Of a stretch of DNA of 64,000 nt, positions 14,001 through 25,989 are shown piece by piece. Numbering within the stretch: the stretch's first letter is position 1; each line of letters starts with the position of its first letter. The notes beneath the pieces were generated by a model. It did no database searches. It was not told where the DNA came from and saw only the letters and a list, made by a program, of their open reading frames with translations. The DNA is from Arbacia lixula (Eukaryota; Echinodermata; Echinoidea; Arbacioida; Arbaciidae): NCBI GenBank assembly GCA_963669155.1, contig OZ022588.1, forward strand, positions 20,149,438 to 20,213,437. Reading direction: 5' to 3'. Position numbers and translations under genes: made by a program.

Positions 14001-17000
14001 CGACATCACCGTGGCGGGAAAATCTTCGTATGTGACTTGAACAGCTGCGAGATTTGTCTCTGATTTGGTTTGGTCTGATGACGTCATGGTGGGTGGAGGC
14101 GCAATTCTCTTCGGGACGAATGGAGTGACAGGCTTGGACAGGTCGGATTCTGATTTCGTGTGTGCAGCAGTAGCCGTGGACAGAGAGGGTGGGTATACCC
14201 TCCTACCCCCAATTGGAGGGCGGGGTGGAGCCTGTGCCTGCACTGCTTGAGTCTCACTGCTGACGAGATTCAACTCCGATCTCGTGAACGAGGCAGCTGG
14301 TGAGAGGCCTGGAGGGTAGCAGGTGACCTGGGGCAGCGGTTCATCCTCTTCTGTAGGAGGAGAGGGCGTTGCATCTCGCGGCTTTTCTTTCATTGGGAGA
14401 TGGTCCATCAGCTCTGGGTCGCTCGAGTAATCATCACTCTCCGTGTCGGGGTCTGTTTCTTCCTCCGACACCGGTCCTTGATCTGTGTCCGGTTCGGCAG
14501 AGAACATGGTTTCCTTGGATGTGACATACTCCATCCTCGTGACCGGCTGCTCCTGTTTGTCGACGTGTATCACAATCCCCGCCGACGACTCCACGGGTCT
14601 TCTCCCACTCCTCACTCTCGGCTCGTGGTCCAGCGGGATGATCTGCAGCGTGCTTTCGTCGTCGCTTTCGCGGAAGAACGAATCGTCGCCGTCGTCGTCG
14701 CTGTGTAGTATGGGTGACGGCTCCGGGAGTTCATTGACCCTACCGGTGAGAGTGAAGTAGGCGTGGTGCTGGGAGGAGTGTGTGCTGCCCTCATGGTCAA
14801 ATGTGGCGGGACTCTCCTCCTCTTCCCGCTGATGCTGATGAAGGTTTTGTGGTGAATAGTCATGATGTAATTCCTCCAGTAGCTGTTGTTGTTGTTGCAA
14901 TTGCTGCTGTTGTAATTGCAGTAGTTGTTGTTGAATTTGCTGCTGCTGTTGTTGTTGTTGCTGTTGTTGTTGTGTTTGTTGTTGTTGCTGCTGCTGTTGC
15001 ATTTCTTGTTGTTGCTGCTGTTGTTGTTGTATTTGCTGTTGTTGTACTTGTTGTTGTTGTGGCTGCTGCTGTTGATGTTGTTCTTGTGTGCGATTTGCAG
15101 CTGTTGCTGCGGTGATTTGGAGAGTGTCGACCTCTGGCGTTGTGTTCTCCGTCCTGCTGACCGTGGTGTCCCGCCTTACTGGTTCACGGGCAGGGGAGAG
15201 GCTCAGTTCTGGACCAAGGGTGGTCTCTTTCAATACTTTTCTTGATTTTGGCTGCGGCTGTATATTCTCAGCTCCCTGTAGCTGTATGTTGCCTTCATTC
15301 TCTAATCGCTGGGCTCGCCTCCCTTTCACCTTCTTGCGTTTTACTTCCGTAGCGACCTTTGCGGATTCCTGTCTGACGTACTTCATGTCTCGTTCGTGCT
15401 TCAGCTCCTCTCCCGGCTCCCAGTAAAAACACGTTTCTTTTATCATGGAGGGAGGAGGAGCGTTTTTGGTAGCGAAGTCCGCGCTGTCATCAGAGGCATA
15501 AAGGCCCTCTTTCTCCAGTGTGGACCCAGGTTTAGTGGAGTTGTCTGACGTCACGGAGGCACGAGCTGCCGGGATTGGTGGCTGCAACAATTTCTGGAAA
15601 AGTTCTTTTTGTGTCGGGAGAATCTCTCCCGAGGATGACGAAGCGTGGCTTGGTGTAGGGGTTTGTCGTGCAGCCTCCATGTTAGGCATGCTACTGGTTT
15701 GCTGCAGCTGCGGCACTTCCACATAGTGTGTTGCAGGAGGCCCCTGGTGCCTGCCCTGTGCTTGTGGTTGGTGTTGGTGTTGGTGTTGTTTCTTGGGTAA
15801 TGGTGGCGGTTGCTGTTGGGGAATGTGTTGCCTGGGAGCTGGTTGTGGGTGTGGTCTCTGCTGTTGTTGTTGCTGCTGGCCTCTGACATCACCCACAGCA
15901 TACGGTGGCTCGAGGTGTGGCTGTTGCTGTGGTTGTGGTTGTGGTTGTGATGGCACACGCCTGCGTGTTCCCTTGTGGTCCCTGCCAGGAGCATGAGGGT
16001 GGTGCTGAGAGTCATCACCTTTCTTTCTTTGGTGGTGCTTTTGGGCGTGCTGTTGTGGATGTTGTGGGTGGTGCGAATGTTGCTGTTGTTGTTGCTGCTG
16101 TTGTTGCATGTGATGTAGAGGTTGTTGCTCTTGTTGCATGTGATGTGGTGGTTGTTGATGTTGGTGTCCCATCCTAGCTGCTTGTTGTTGTTGGTGTGGC
16201 AGTGGTGGTGGTGCGTGTTGGGGATGTTGTGAATGGGGTCCACCACGCTGCCTCTGCTTATGCTGGTTCTCTCTATTTTGTTGCGGCCCAACTGCTGCCA
16301 CCTCCTGTCTTGTCTCCTTGAGGATCTTCCCCTCGCTGCGGGGGAGGGTGGAGGGCGGGGTGCCCCTGGGGTTGACCACTGGGTGCCTCATCTGGTGCAG
16401 AATGGGTCTGTTGGGCACCCTGGGGGGTGGGTCATGTTCACTATGCAGGGTGGCATCAGATGCTATGGACAGGGTGCTGGAGGTGTTGTTCAACCCCGGA
16501 GGCATCATATGGGGGGAGCCCCGCCCATCGTGGTGGTGGTGGGGGCGTGATAGCGTACCCCTCTCCTGGCGCAGGGTGTGGATCAACTGCTGCTCTTCTG
16601 CGGTCAGGCCCTGGATGGATGGGGCCTGGAGGGACACGGTGGATGCCGTGTTCAAACTTTCCATAGAGCCGACAGGGGAGGGCCGATTGTAGGGATGCAT
16701 CCTACCCCCCTCCCCATTAATACCCATACCCGGTGGGCGATGGGTGTTGCCCGGTCCCATCAACTTCCTTGGCTGCTGGTATATGGGCTCATTAATCCCT
16801 GGCCCATCCCTACCAACATGATGAGGATGCCTCCCAACGTTACCATGGTGATGAGGTAGGAATCTTGGGTCGACTTCAGGGCTATTATTTGCACCTCTTC
16901 TCAATGTCCCTCCTCTACTCACATTTGCATAAATCGGCTGCCCTCGGCTATCATTCACCGTTAGATTCGCGTCATTATACTGCGGTTTATTATTTGCACC

Positions 17001-18185
17001 ATAAAATAGTCGATCAATCCCCTCAATAGAATCTTTCTTCGTTGCTATATTTTTCTCCGAGTTTGCTTTCACATGTTTCAGAATACTCCTAGGAACAGGT
17101 GCGGTAGGGTCATTCTCTACCACAGCGATATGCACCGCCTTCTTCCTTCTTTTACTGTCCTTACCTTCCCTCCGCCTCCGGTCGGCTTTATCGTGTTTTC
17201 TCTGTGCCTCCGCCGACCGTACGATCACCACCCGTTTCTGCTGCTTGGGCCCGAATAGCGTTTCCATTTCGCTGGGAGCGGTGGACGTATCCGGTTTCAA
17301 ACTTCTTTCGCAATTCACATCAAAATTCACAACACTTAATGGTTTCTCCTCGGCGTGATCACTTGGTATATATGAAGGTCCTAAATATCCATATGGATCC
17401 AAATCGGGGCTCGTCTGCGCTCCGCCGTCAGTGTTATGGCCCGAAACATGGCCGTTGCTGTTTTCGAATGCTGTAACGTTCGCATCAATCCTATTGACAT
17501 AGCTTGTATGAGTCCGAGACGCTATACGCGTACATGTACTTTGCCCTGTGCGAGTTATTGTCACTGCCTGCTGCACGGTTTTATTGTTCCAGTGAGCGTT
17601 CACATCGGGCCGCCCTATTGTCGAGTGTTCATGAAAGCATAACGGCTGCTCTGACTTGCTGCAAGGCGTTTCAACATTATTATTATCATCGTCACAATAA
17701 ATAAGCGGAGGATTAGTCACGGGCAAGACTTGTGCAATATCCGGGGGTTCCTTTACGACGACGGAGTATTCTCCATCGCGGCCAAAGATCGCGAAATAAC
17801 GTGCGTTGGTGATGATGTGGCTACGACGCGGTTTCGCCGTATCCACGGTGATCGCATCCGAGATGATGCGATGCGGGTTGTTATTATTAGCATCATCCGA
17901 CGTCGGGAGAAGAGGCTGAACAGGTTGTAAGGAAAGCTCCACTCGTGTGGCTGAGTGTGATGCCGAGAGGAGCGGGGACCCTTCCCTACTGCTTAGCGGC
18001 TCTGCCTCCTCGGCTATACTCTCGAGGAAGAACGGCCAAAGTCGTGCTCGTTTCCCCACCCCGACCAGCCCCGGGATCGGCTTGCCCCCTCCCAGCTCCT
18101 TGAACAGATCATGGTCAATGTTTGCACACAGGTCCTGGTAGTCATCGTGTTCCAGAATGGCGCGATATTCCTGAAGCGAGTGCAT
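8040..18185 (-). CDS. Giant first coding exon of an unrecognised disordered protein
   Basis: One open frame of 3382 codons runs from an ATG at 18185, with an in-frame TAG two codons upstream and A at -3, to a donor AGGAG|GTAAGC at 8039/8040. The exon ends in phase 0; the further ORF to 7890 is intron read-through. I do not recognise the protein. Most of it looks intrinsically disordered. In order: a compact N-terminus (residues 1-65) with hydrophobic and Trp residues; a basic stretch near 320-350; a His/Gln/Pro-rich block (about 640-830); a Gln-rich block (about 1035-1100); three motifs of form [RK]SE.[ND]L near 1303, 1343 and 1373; an Asp run near 1702-1720; a 19-23-residue tandem repeat at about 2203-2320; and a conserved-looking segment near 2850-2900 containing LPKWYRKS. 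There is no signal peptide, membrane span or enzymatic domain. A cytoskeletal or junctional scaffold is possible by style only. Later exons are not seen. Confidence 0.85.
11225..11575 (-). repeat. In-frame coding VNTR (SYETRR / poly-Pro units)
   Basis: Within the giant exon, about five tandem units of 19-23 codons each read SYETRRSPQSQEIQ followed by a run of 2-8 prolines, with one degraded unit on the C-terminal side. The motif part is nearly invariant, while the proline run changes length between units. That is the pattern expected of replication slippage in a coding minisatellite. All units keep the frame. Confidence 0.85.
14879..15090 (-). repeat. Coding polyglutamine tract
   Basis: Roughly 65 residues, mostly Gln with scattered Leu, Ile, Val, Met, Glu, Thr and Pro, are encoded by mixed CAA and CAG codons. 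Codon mixing makes it less prone to expansion than a pure CAG run. A second His/Gln/Pro-rich block, encoded around 15690-16260, lies on the N-terminal side. Confidence 0.9.
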
Positions 18186-18680
18186 ACTCTAGCCCCGACT
18201 CTAGCTTGCGTCACTCATCTCACATCCGCTCCTCCTAACCTCATCGACCACGCATACTAAGAGCAACATAGCTTCCACTCTGCTATAAAGTACGTCATCA
18301 TATTATTACATTTGATTTCCAACATGAACAGCCGACACACATACACACACGTTGTATTCATTCCGCCGTAAATAAAAATACAGCGCTATACACCTGCTAT
18401 ATGCAGATATGTTAGAACACATCTCGGAGAGGAGGCGGATGACACTGAAAGCTTTCACTCGGCGCCATCTGCTTCAACTCTCGCCTGTGATTGGTCGGCC
18501 GAGATCAGTTCGCGCACATCGATTACTATTTCCTCGACCCCTAATTATCATAACGCTGTTTTCATCACTGTGATCAGCCTAATCACAGGCGGCCGGGCTG
18601 GGCGAGATTTTACCGTCGGCTTCTGTCACACCCTGAGTCATCTATACTGCCGAAAACACTTTCACCGTGTCATGTTTAAA
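18186..18680 (-). promoter_or_regulatory. Probable promoter and 5' UTR of the giant-exon gene
   Basis: Directly upstream of the ATG. The interval about 18420-18660 is noticeably more CG-rich than its surroundings. It holds an inverted CCAAT box (ATTGG at about 18490-18494 on the plus strand, which reads CCAAT for this gene). There is no convincing TATA box and no acceptor-like polypyrimidine tract next to the ATG, so the start probably lies in the transcript's first exon. Confidence 0.35.
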
Positions 18681-19168
18681 GGGGGGGGGGGGGGGGGGGG
18701 TCATCACAATATGAATTTTGCTGCCGACTGAGATTGATTTAATAATTAATTTACCCTCATACACAGAACAGTCATCTCTATTTGCCCATGCTGACTACTG
18801 ATGCACATGACATGATGAAATCTGTTTTTCTGCATCCGTCAACATGCACTGAACGTGCACTCTTACGATGAATACAATAGATTGTGCTCTTACACTTCCC
18901 ATTATGTTCTCAGATGAATGAAAACCGTGCAGAAGGCAGTGATGTGTTATAAATCACCGCACATAACAACTCTTCACCCATCATGTTCCAGACAACACTG
19001 ATTATATTACTTTTGGTCTTGTCTTCTGTCATGCTTACTCTCCCAATTTTTCCTCCCTAATCCCCTGCTTTTTTATTTTTTTGTTTTTTGTTTTTTAACA
19101 GATCAGCGTTTTTCATTACCCCGTCACACCCTAAATCTAAATCTATGTCTTTCTCTCTCTCTCTCTCC

Positions 19169-19207
<39 letters not shown>

Positions 19208-19653
19208 TCTCTCTCTATCTCCCTCTCTCTTTCGGTCCTCTCATCACCATAATGAAAATTGATCTTATGTCACAATCTTTCTCGATCGATGTTATTACAC
19301 CCCCACTCTTCCATTGAATTCTTAATCAAATCGTTACTTCCTAACATTGTGAATAATTTCCTTTAACATGGTTTCGAAGTCTGTTGTTTAAACACTCTCA
19401 CTCTTCCCATAATTTTGTCTCTCCCTCCTCTGTTATGTAATTACGTCTGCCTATCTATGTATGTGTCTCTCACTTCCACTCTCTCTCTCACACACATACA
19501 CACACAGGCAATATACATGTATTTGGCCTTTCTCTCTCTCTCTCTTTCTCTCTCTCAAACTCTCTCTCTCTTCTCTTTTCTATATCTCTGTCCCATTTCT
19601 TCGCAAACGCATTCTTAACTTTCTTTTTATCCATGCCCAATTACCTCGATCGT

Positions 19654-19692
<39 letters not shown>

Positions 19693-20399
19693 CTCTCACG
19701 TCTTTCTCTTTTCCTATCACGTACATTGCCAAGCTCTTCATCAATTCCATGAATACATAACCATACGTATTAATCAATGTCGTATCCCCAATCTTTTCCA
19801 TGCATTATGCATCCCTCAAGGGAAACATTGTTATTCATTGTTGTGAGAGCAGCTTACGAAGAATCGACGGACAGCTGACCGCAAGATGGCGCTAGTTCTA
19901 TTGTGGTACTCTCTCATTATGGGGACAACGAACACACATATAATTTACGGGTCGTGTATTTTCTTTGGCCCATATGCAGGCTGAACAGAGGTTCAATGCA
20001 AACAATTTACTAAACCTGGACTAACTTTAGGGGACACCAAAGGAGACAACATGAAATATCATTATTAATTCAATGTCACTGATATTGTCTTCGGAATCAC
20101 TATGATATATTGAATGTGTCCACACAACAATTACAGCTGATAATTGAAATAGTCCACTGTTCTGATTCTCCGATGGAAATCAAAGATTAATTTTGGTGAC
20201 AGCATGATTTATGTTACGCCCCAAATAGTTAGTCTACGTTGAGTACCTGGCCTAATTTAAAACATTGTTGTGAATACGGTGAATGAGGTACCAATCATGC
20301 TTCACACAAAATTTGAGTTGTTCATTGTTTCGCCAAATCAATAAACAACAATTTGACACAACAAACAGTTATCCTGGATTCCTGTAGTGAAGTTGGAAT
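18681..20399. other. Intergenic stretch with simple repeats
   Basis: Opens with a run of 20 G (18681-18700). CT-rich microsatellite tracts follow at about 19147-19235, 19530-19575 and 19656-19690. No coding segment or RNA gene is apparent; the frames across the CT tracts are Ser/Leu repeats. Confidence 0.6.
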
Positions 20400-20790
20400 A
20401 AAAGCGGAAACATGAAAGAAAAAAAATAATTCAGTAAAGGTTTGTCAAAGATCCATCAAACGATGACAGAATTATGCATTTTAAAATTCGTATTTTTTGA
20501 CGACATGTGCAAGACCCTGCATCGTGTTGTGCACAATATATATTTTTTTAATGTTTATTTTGCTTAATAGGCTTTGTAATGTGTTACCTGTGCATTTGAT
20601 ATATTACTAGACATCTCCATGAAAAATATTAATTCCTTCCTAAAAAAAAAGGGAAAAGGGCATTCAATTTATCGAATTATTTAGCATTCAACATTATGGG
20701 AGAGCACTGCAATAAGTGACGTCACAAATTAAAACTTGAGAAAATCATCATTTATACTTACCCGCTGACGGATTTTTGTCATTTCTATCA
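20400..20790. mobile_element. Degenerate family B palindromic element
   Basis: Shares order and wording with the family B elements at 21463 and 42809: a GTTTGTCAAA-type start, GACGACATGTGC, CTGTGCATTTGATATATTA, ATTTATCGAATTATT, then GGGAGAGCAC and GTGACGTCACAAA. Ends are too decayed to place exactly. Positions 20717-20724 hold TGACGTCA. Confidence 0.6.
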
Positions 20791-21462
20791 TTTTTCTGCT
20801 ATGATCAAAACCAATTTAAATTCAAGGCGTACTTTCCCTGTAAAGCCTCTGTGCAAAATGTTGCCAAACGTGCGGCACAAGGCAATATCGCGCAATGTGT
20901 AGCGTATAATAATTTGATCAATTTCAGCATTATTTATTGTGTCTACGGAACTTTCTTCAAGTATGAAGAGACACAATAAATACCACGGGAGTCATCAATG
21001 ATTGTGCACATCACATGATTACGATATCAGATTGTTTTCTGACCTACAAATGTTTTCATAGGGCATTTATGTGCCGCGGTCCATCGCGTGACGTACATTC
21101 ATTGATCCGTTTATCCCAGAAATATAAACAGGGATGGGATGTTTTGACTAGAATTAAAATCTAATAGTAAATGCTCACTCACGGATCACCCTTTAATAGG
21201 CCTATCATAATGGTTCGATCACAATGCCTGATCACATGCCTACAGTACAGAATTTATACTACTCTTAACTTTATACGATGTGAATTTCATGATTAAAAAT
21301 TAGATACAGGTTCCAGGCAGTTTATCTGTTGATCATGTTAATGTCAAAATTAATGATACGCTTGCCTAAGCTTGAATGAAAAATGATTCTGGTGCATTAT
21401 CTCAATAAAAATAGGCATGTGTTGGAAAATAAAGCATGAAACCCAATTTTACTCGACATTGA

Positions 21463-21966
21463 TTAAAGGGGGAGTTCACCCTGAAATTATTTTGGTTTCA
21501 ATAAAAAGAGACAAATGAAAGAAACATACGAGTGAAGGTTTGACGAAAATCGGTCAAAGGAAAAGAAAGTCATTTGATTTTAAAGTTTTGATTTTGTGAC
21601 GTCACATGCGAGGTGCTCTCCCATATGTTTTGTACAATTTTTTTCTCGAAAATGTGCATTTTCTCACAAAGATATGCATCCTTATACTTGTGCATTTGGT
21701 AAATTATTAGAAATACGTTTTTACACACATACCTGTACGAAAAAAATCATTCCGTTGTCAAAAACAGAAAAAAGCAATTTATCGACTTATTTTGTACACA
21801 ACATACGGGAGAGCACCTCGCACGTGACGTCACAAAATCAAAATTTTAAAATCAAATAACTTTCTTTTCCTTTGACCGATTTTCGTCAAACCTTCACTCA
21901 TATGTTTCTTTCATTTGTCTCTTTTTATTGAAACCAAAATAATTTCAGGGTGAACTTCTCCTTTAA
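21463..21966. mobile_element. Palindromic MITE, family B copy 1
   Basis: Bounded by TTAA on both sides, then AGGGGGAGTTCACCCTG and its near-complement. The arms are complementary for more than 150 bases each, and there is no ORF. Both arms carry TGACGTCA (21597-21604 and 21825-21832). Relatives lie at 42809-43283 and 44310-44812. Confidence 0.85.
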
Positions 21967-22874
21967 TAGAAATTCGCATGTTCTTATTTAAGGCGTTTTA
22001 TTTTAAAATATATATTTTTTAATATCCATACATATACACAAAGACCGCTTAAATACTTATTATTGAGAAATCGTAAAGAATAACATTCATTTTATATTTT
22101 TATCTAAAGAATGTACTCACAAAGTGAAACGACCTTTAAATATATTGGCTAAATTTGAAGTAAATATATTTACGTTAGACTTGCTTGCAGTCTAAACCTA
22201 TGAACCAGCTGACATAATCAACATCACGTGAGAGAGCTCAGAGCATTAGCGGTGCATGCACTGTGCAGCCGACCAAAGCAAGACTGTACGCGAAACAAGT
22301 GTAAGCAAGCATGACAACAAATTAGTGTCTAATTGAAGCTGAACTGAAGGCAGCAGAAATTAATTGTGAGTGTACGCTGATAGAATGCCCGAATGTTATT
22401 ATAACATTAAGGAACGTATGTATTTGCTGATTATATGCTGACATTTCTCTGAAAGCCGAACTTAGCATGCTCACTGAGCTGACACTCCCTCCCTCTCCTT
22501 CCTCGGCTCTGACTTGATTTAGTAAGGGGGAGTGCGGGCCGGTCTAGATCTAAAGCTCTCGCTCGATTGACAGGTCCAGCTAGCTGAGCTGCGGCGCCTT
22601 TGTAGCATTCGCACCCAGGCCAGGCCATGGTTGGGTAGCCGTGGTATGGTAATGCCTGACTTAAGTTCTTAACAGTTTAGTGGAAGTCAATGCAGTGTAC
22701 TGTTTGGTACTTGGTATATTTTCCTCTGAAGGACTCCACAAGGGAATTTTGTCAGAATGAAGACTGAAAATTCAGTCTCTGTCGAGTATGCAAGTTGTAC
22801 TTGTACCCCCGTTCAAATTCAGATGTGCCAGACAGATGCAATTTGCAACAATGCCTATATATACACCTAAACTT

Positions 22875-23236
22875 AGACAGGAATAACCGTCTCATTTGGG
22901 GCATTCTTTAATCAAAATGACATTTTTGGACATTCAGAGGAGCCAGATGCAATCTCAGCGGATCCAACGTCCTATTGTTGTTGTTGTTCTTCGGTGATGG
23001 GTCTCTTTCACACCCATATAAACACTTAGTAGGTGTATGGTCTCTTGGTAAGGCTCACAGTAATATATGACTCTAGGGCCTAGTCCTACAGAGACTGATT
23101 TTTGGGTCTACCTAAACTTGTTGTAGGCGTTGTTGCAGATTGCATCTGTCTGGCTCCTCTGAACGGGGGTACATGTAGGTAAATTTTATTAATTTTGATT
23201 GGAGAATGCCCCGAATGAGACGGTTATTCCTATCTT
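22875..23236. mobile_element. Inverted-repeat element, family D
   Basis: The left arm begins AGACAGGAATAACCGTCTC and the right arm ends with its near-complement GAGACGGTTATTCCTATCT. Inside the ends, GAGGAGCCAGATGCAATC on the left is answered by the matching complement on the right. The loop (about 22970-23095) is unrelated. A half copy lies at about 49960-50095. Confidence 0.75.
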
Positions 23237-24093
23237 ATCTAGTCTGGATGTAGACAGGATAATGGTTACCAGAGTTTATTGAAGGATTCTATCTTTGAAG
23301 GTGATTTTCTAGGTTAATTCATGGTTACTGAATTGAATTATTTCTTGAGGCAGATTATTGCAGTTGCATACAGTTCTTGGCAAGTATGAATTTGGGAGTG
23401 AAGTTCAGAATGATGTCCAGTTGTGGGCGAGGCTAGATTTACAAGCATGAAGCCACTGAGTGAGTCTGAATCGAGGGGTCTAAAATTGTTTTGATATAAG
23501 ATTGTTGTACAGAGAAATTGTGTTAGAGAAAAAAACTATTTCTGTACAGAAATGTTCTCTATGACTCTGGGGCTTTCTAGGCTGGGTCGTATTGCACAGT
23601 GCAATTATTCTCCTTACAGTTTGTTCCTTATAGAAAAGGGTCAAACAGCCACAAGGTGCATGCTTTCTGTGCAACGCAATTGGGATGGAATTGAATCCAA
23701 GTTTTAGATACATTGCGTTTATGAGATTTTAGAAAGGGTGTTTTCAAACTCACCATATTTGTGCAGTTAAAATTAGTGTTTTAAACTATGTATGAATAAA
23801 TAATTTAATTAAAGCCTTCATGAGATTTTATTTTTCTGTTTATGAATGTTTTTTTTTATTTCAAAGTGGTTCGTTTTGAAACGCTGTTTCTAGCCAGAAA
23901 CTAAATAAGTAAAGACACACTTTGGCTAGGCTTCGCTAGACTGCAAGCCTGACTACCAAACACATATTTTGAGGTGGCATATTGAATTGACATCGGAATG
24001 CATGTTCTGTTTTATGGACCAATTCATAAATCTGTTTAATATGTTGTTATTAACAGAAGGATCCTTTAAAGAAGTCAACACCTTCCATCCAAG
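23237..24093 (+). other. Upstream flank and probable 5' UTR of the transporter gene
   Basis: No coding segment. A tract reading TGTTGTTATTAACAG ends at about 24057 and resembles a 3' splice site. The start codon may therefore sit in a second exon with a non-coding first exon further upstream, for instance in the 22.2-22.7 kb region. This is only suggestive. Confidence 0.35.
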
Positions 24094-25889
24094 ATGGCGA
24101 CAGAAGGCAACCGAGCGTCGTGCTACGCAGCCTACGTGCTGTTCTTGCTGCTGGTCACCTACATGCTGAACCAGCTTGACCGCTACGCTCTGGCCATCTG
24201 CACTCAGCCCATGGCTCAGGAGATCGGCTACGGGGATTATGGCTGCCTCGAGCTGCCCAATGTCACCAAGGCAGAGAGGGGGGATAAAAGCTGCCCTGTG
24301 AATGCAACGTCTACCGAGTAAGTGTGGTATCATGTATCATCCATTTGTCTAGACCTTGGTGCATATTACATATGTAGGAATTGGAGTTGTTGTTTAACGT
24401 ATATTCCTACTCACCGAGTTCGTGCAGGCAAGGGCTGCTAGTGGTCCCGGCAGAAGCGGCTCCTCAAGTCTTGCGGGAGGCTCAGTCTAGTAGCTGAGAG
24501 AGTTCGGAATATTGCGGTAATATGTACGATGAAGAAGATGCTTATCCTCGTAGCATCAGGTGGTGAAAATAAAAGTCCAGGTAAAATCCAGAGATCGCTG
24601 GTTGTTACGAAGTAGAAAATAATGTCCAAGGCGACGCGAGAAGTAAGGGAGACTCGGTTGAGTAAAATCCAAGAGTATTATCCAGGTATAGAAATCCACG
24701 TGTTGAAGGATGTGTGACGACTCTACTCCTATCGTGACTCGCAGAGCGTAATGTTGACTCGACGGAGTTCCAGGAGAGAGTGATTCTACCCGGCCGAGAA
24801 AAGAAGAAGGAAAACTCTAGCCGACTCGGCAGCATGTCGAGTGACATTGTTGATTGGCCGAGCCAAGTCACGAGTTTACAAAACTGTCTCTGATAGGCGG
24901 CCGATACTCAAGGAATGTGCGTCGGCATGTGTAAATTGAGGAATGTAAGTCGCGTGCAAAGAATGTATATCGCGGGCGAAGAATGTTGCGCGCGGAAGTA
25001 ACAAACAAAAGCAAACCGCTGCCCTAACACCTGCAGGCAGTTCTCGTGAATAAAGATGAAGTCACTACACATACATTTTCAATTGTAACTTCTTACAATG
25101 GTAGCAGCCAATGGGCTTTTACCTTTACTGCTGTTGCTATGGCAGTAAGCATCAGTGGTGATTTACAATAGTAGAAAACATGCAACATGGCCCTGGTCTA
25201 CAGTCATGTTCAATAGACCACTTGGTAGTGAAACTCTGGACAGAAAGTCAATGGAATTCTCCCTATCGCATATAGCCGATATCAAGCGATATCACCTCAC
25301 GATACCGATATGTGATCGATTGCTCTTGGGACGTATACTTCCGGTAAGAGCAGGTTGTCGGCAGAAAGTGACCAAGAAATCACTTTTTTTATGAATTAAG
25401 CAGTGAAAATTTTGTGTAGGGTTGTGGTTAGGGTCAGGGTTAGGTTTAGAATAAGGTTTAGGGTTAGTGTTAAGGTCAGGGTTAGGTTTAGGGTTAATAT
25501 TCATAAAATTAGTTGGATATACCCTGGTCCCCTATTGTACGGGATTGCCGAATGTTCGTGGACCGGAAGTTCATATCCCAAGAATTAAAGGTAAAAAAAT
25601 TAGAGCGCCACACACGTTCAGATTCGGAGAGCTATATGCGATAGGGAGAATTAAATACTAGTGAAGCCATTCTTTACTGATCGTCCAGATATTTGATGTA
25701 TATTTGTCACTGAACTGTACATGTTATTTGTTTGTATTTATGTACACTATGTTGTGTGAAATATCCAAATGTCTAAGCATGACCCCTGCTAGAACAGTAT
25801 TGAACCATTGAAGGGACTACATGTACATAAAGTACCCTTTGTATACAGTAATAATAATAATAATAATAATAGTAATAATAATAATAATG

Positions 25890-25932
<43 letters not shown>

Positions 25933-25948
25933 TAATAATAATAAAATT

Positions 25949-25989
<41 letters not shown>

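Noticed and set aside
24385-25097. Possible solo LTR ending before ATGGTAGCAG, which looks like a primer-binding site
   Set aside because: The sequence after 25085 aligns better with the palindromic element at 26532-26697, no second LTR or internal retroviral genes are present, and the supposed start is arbitrary.
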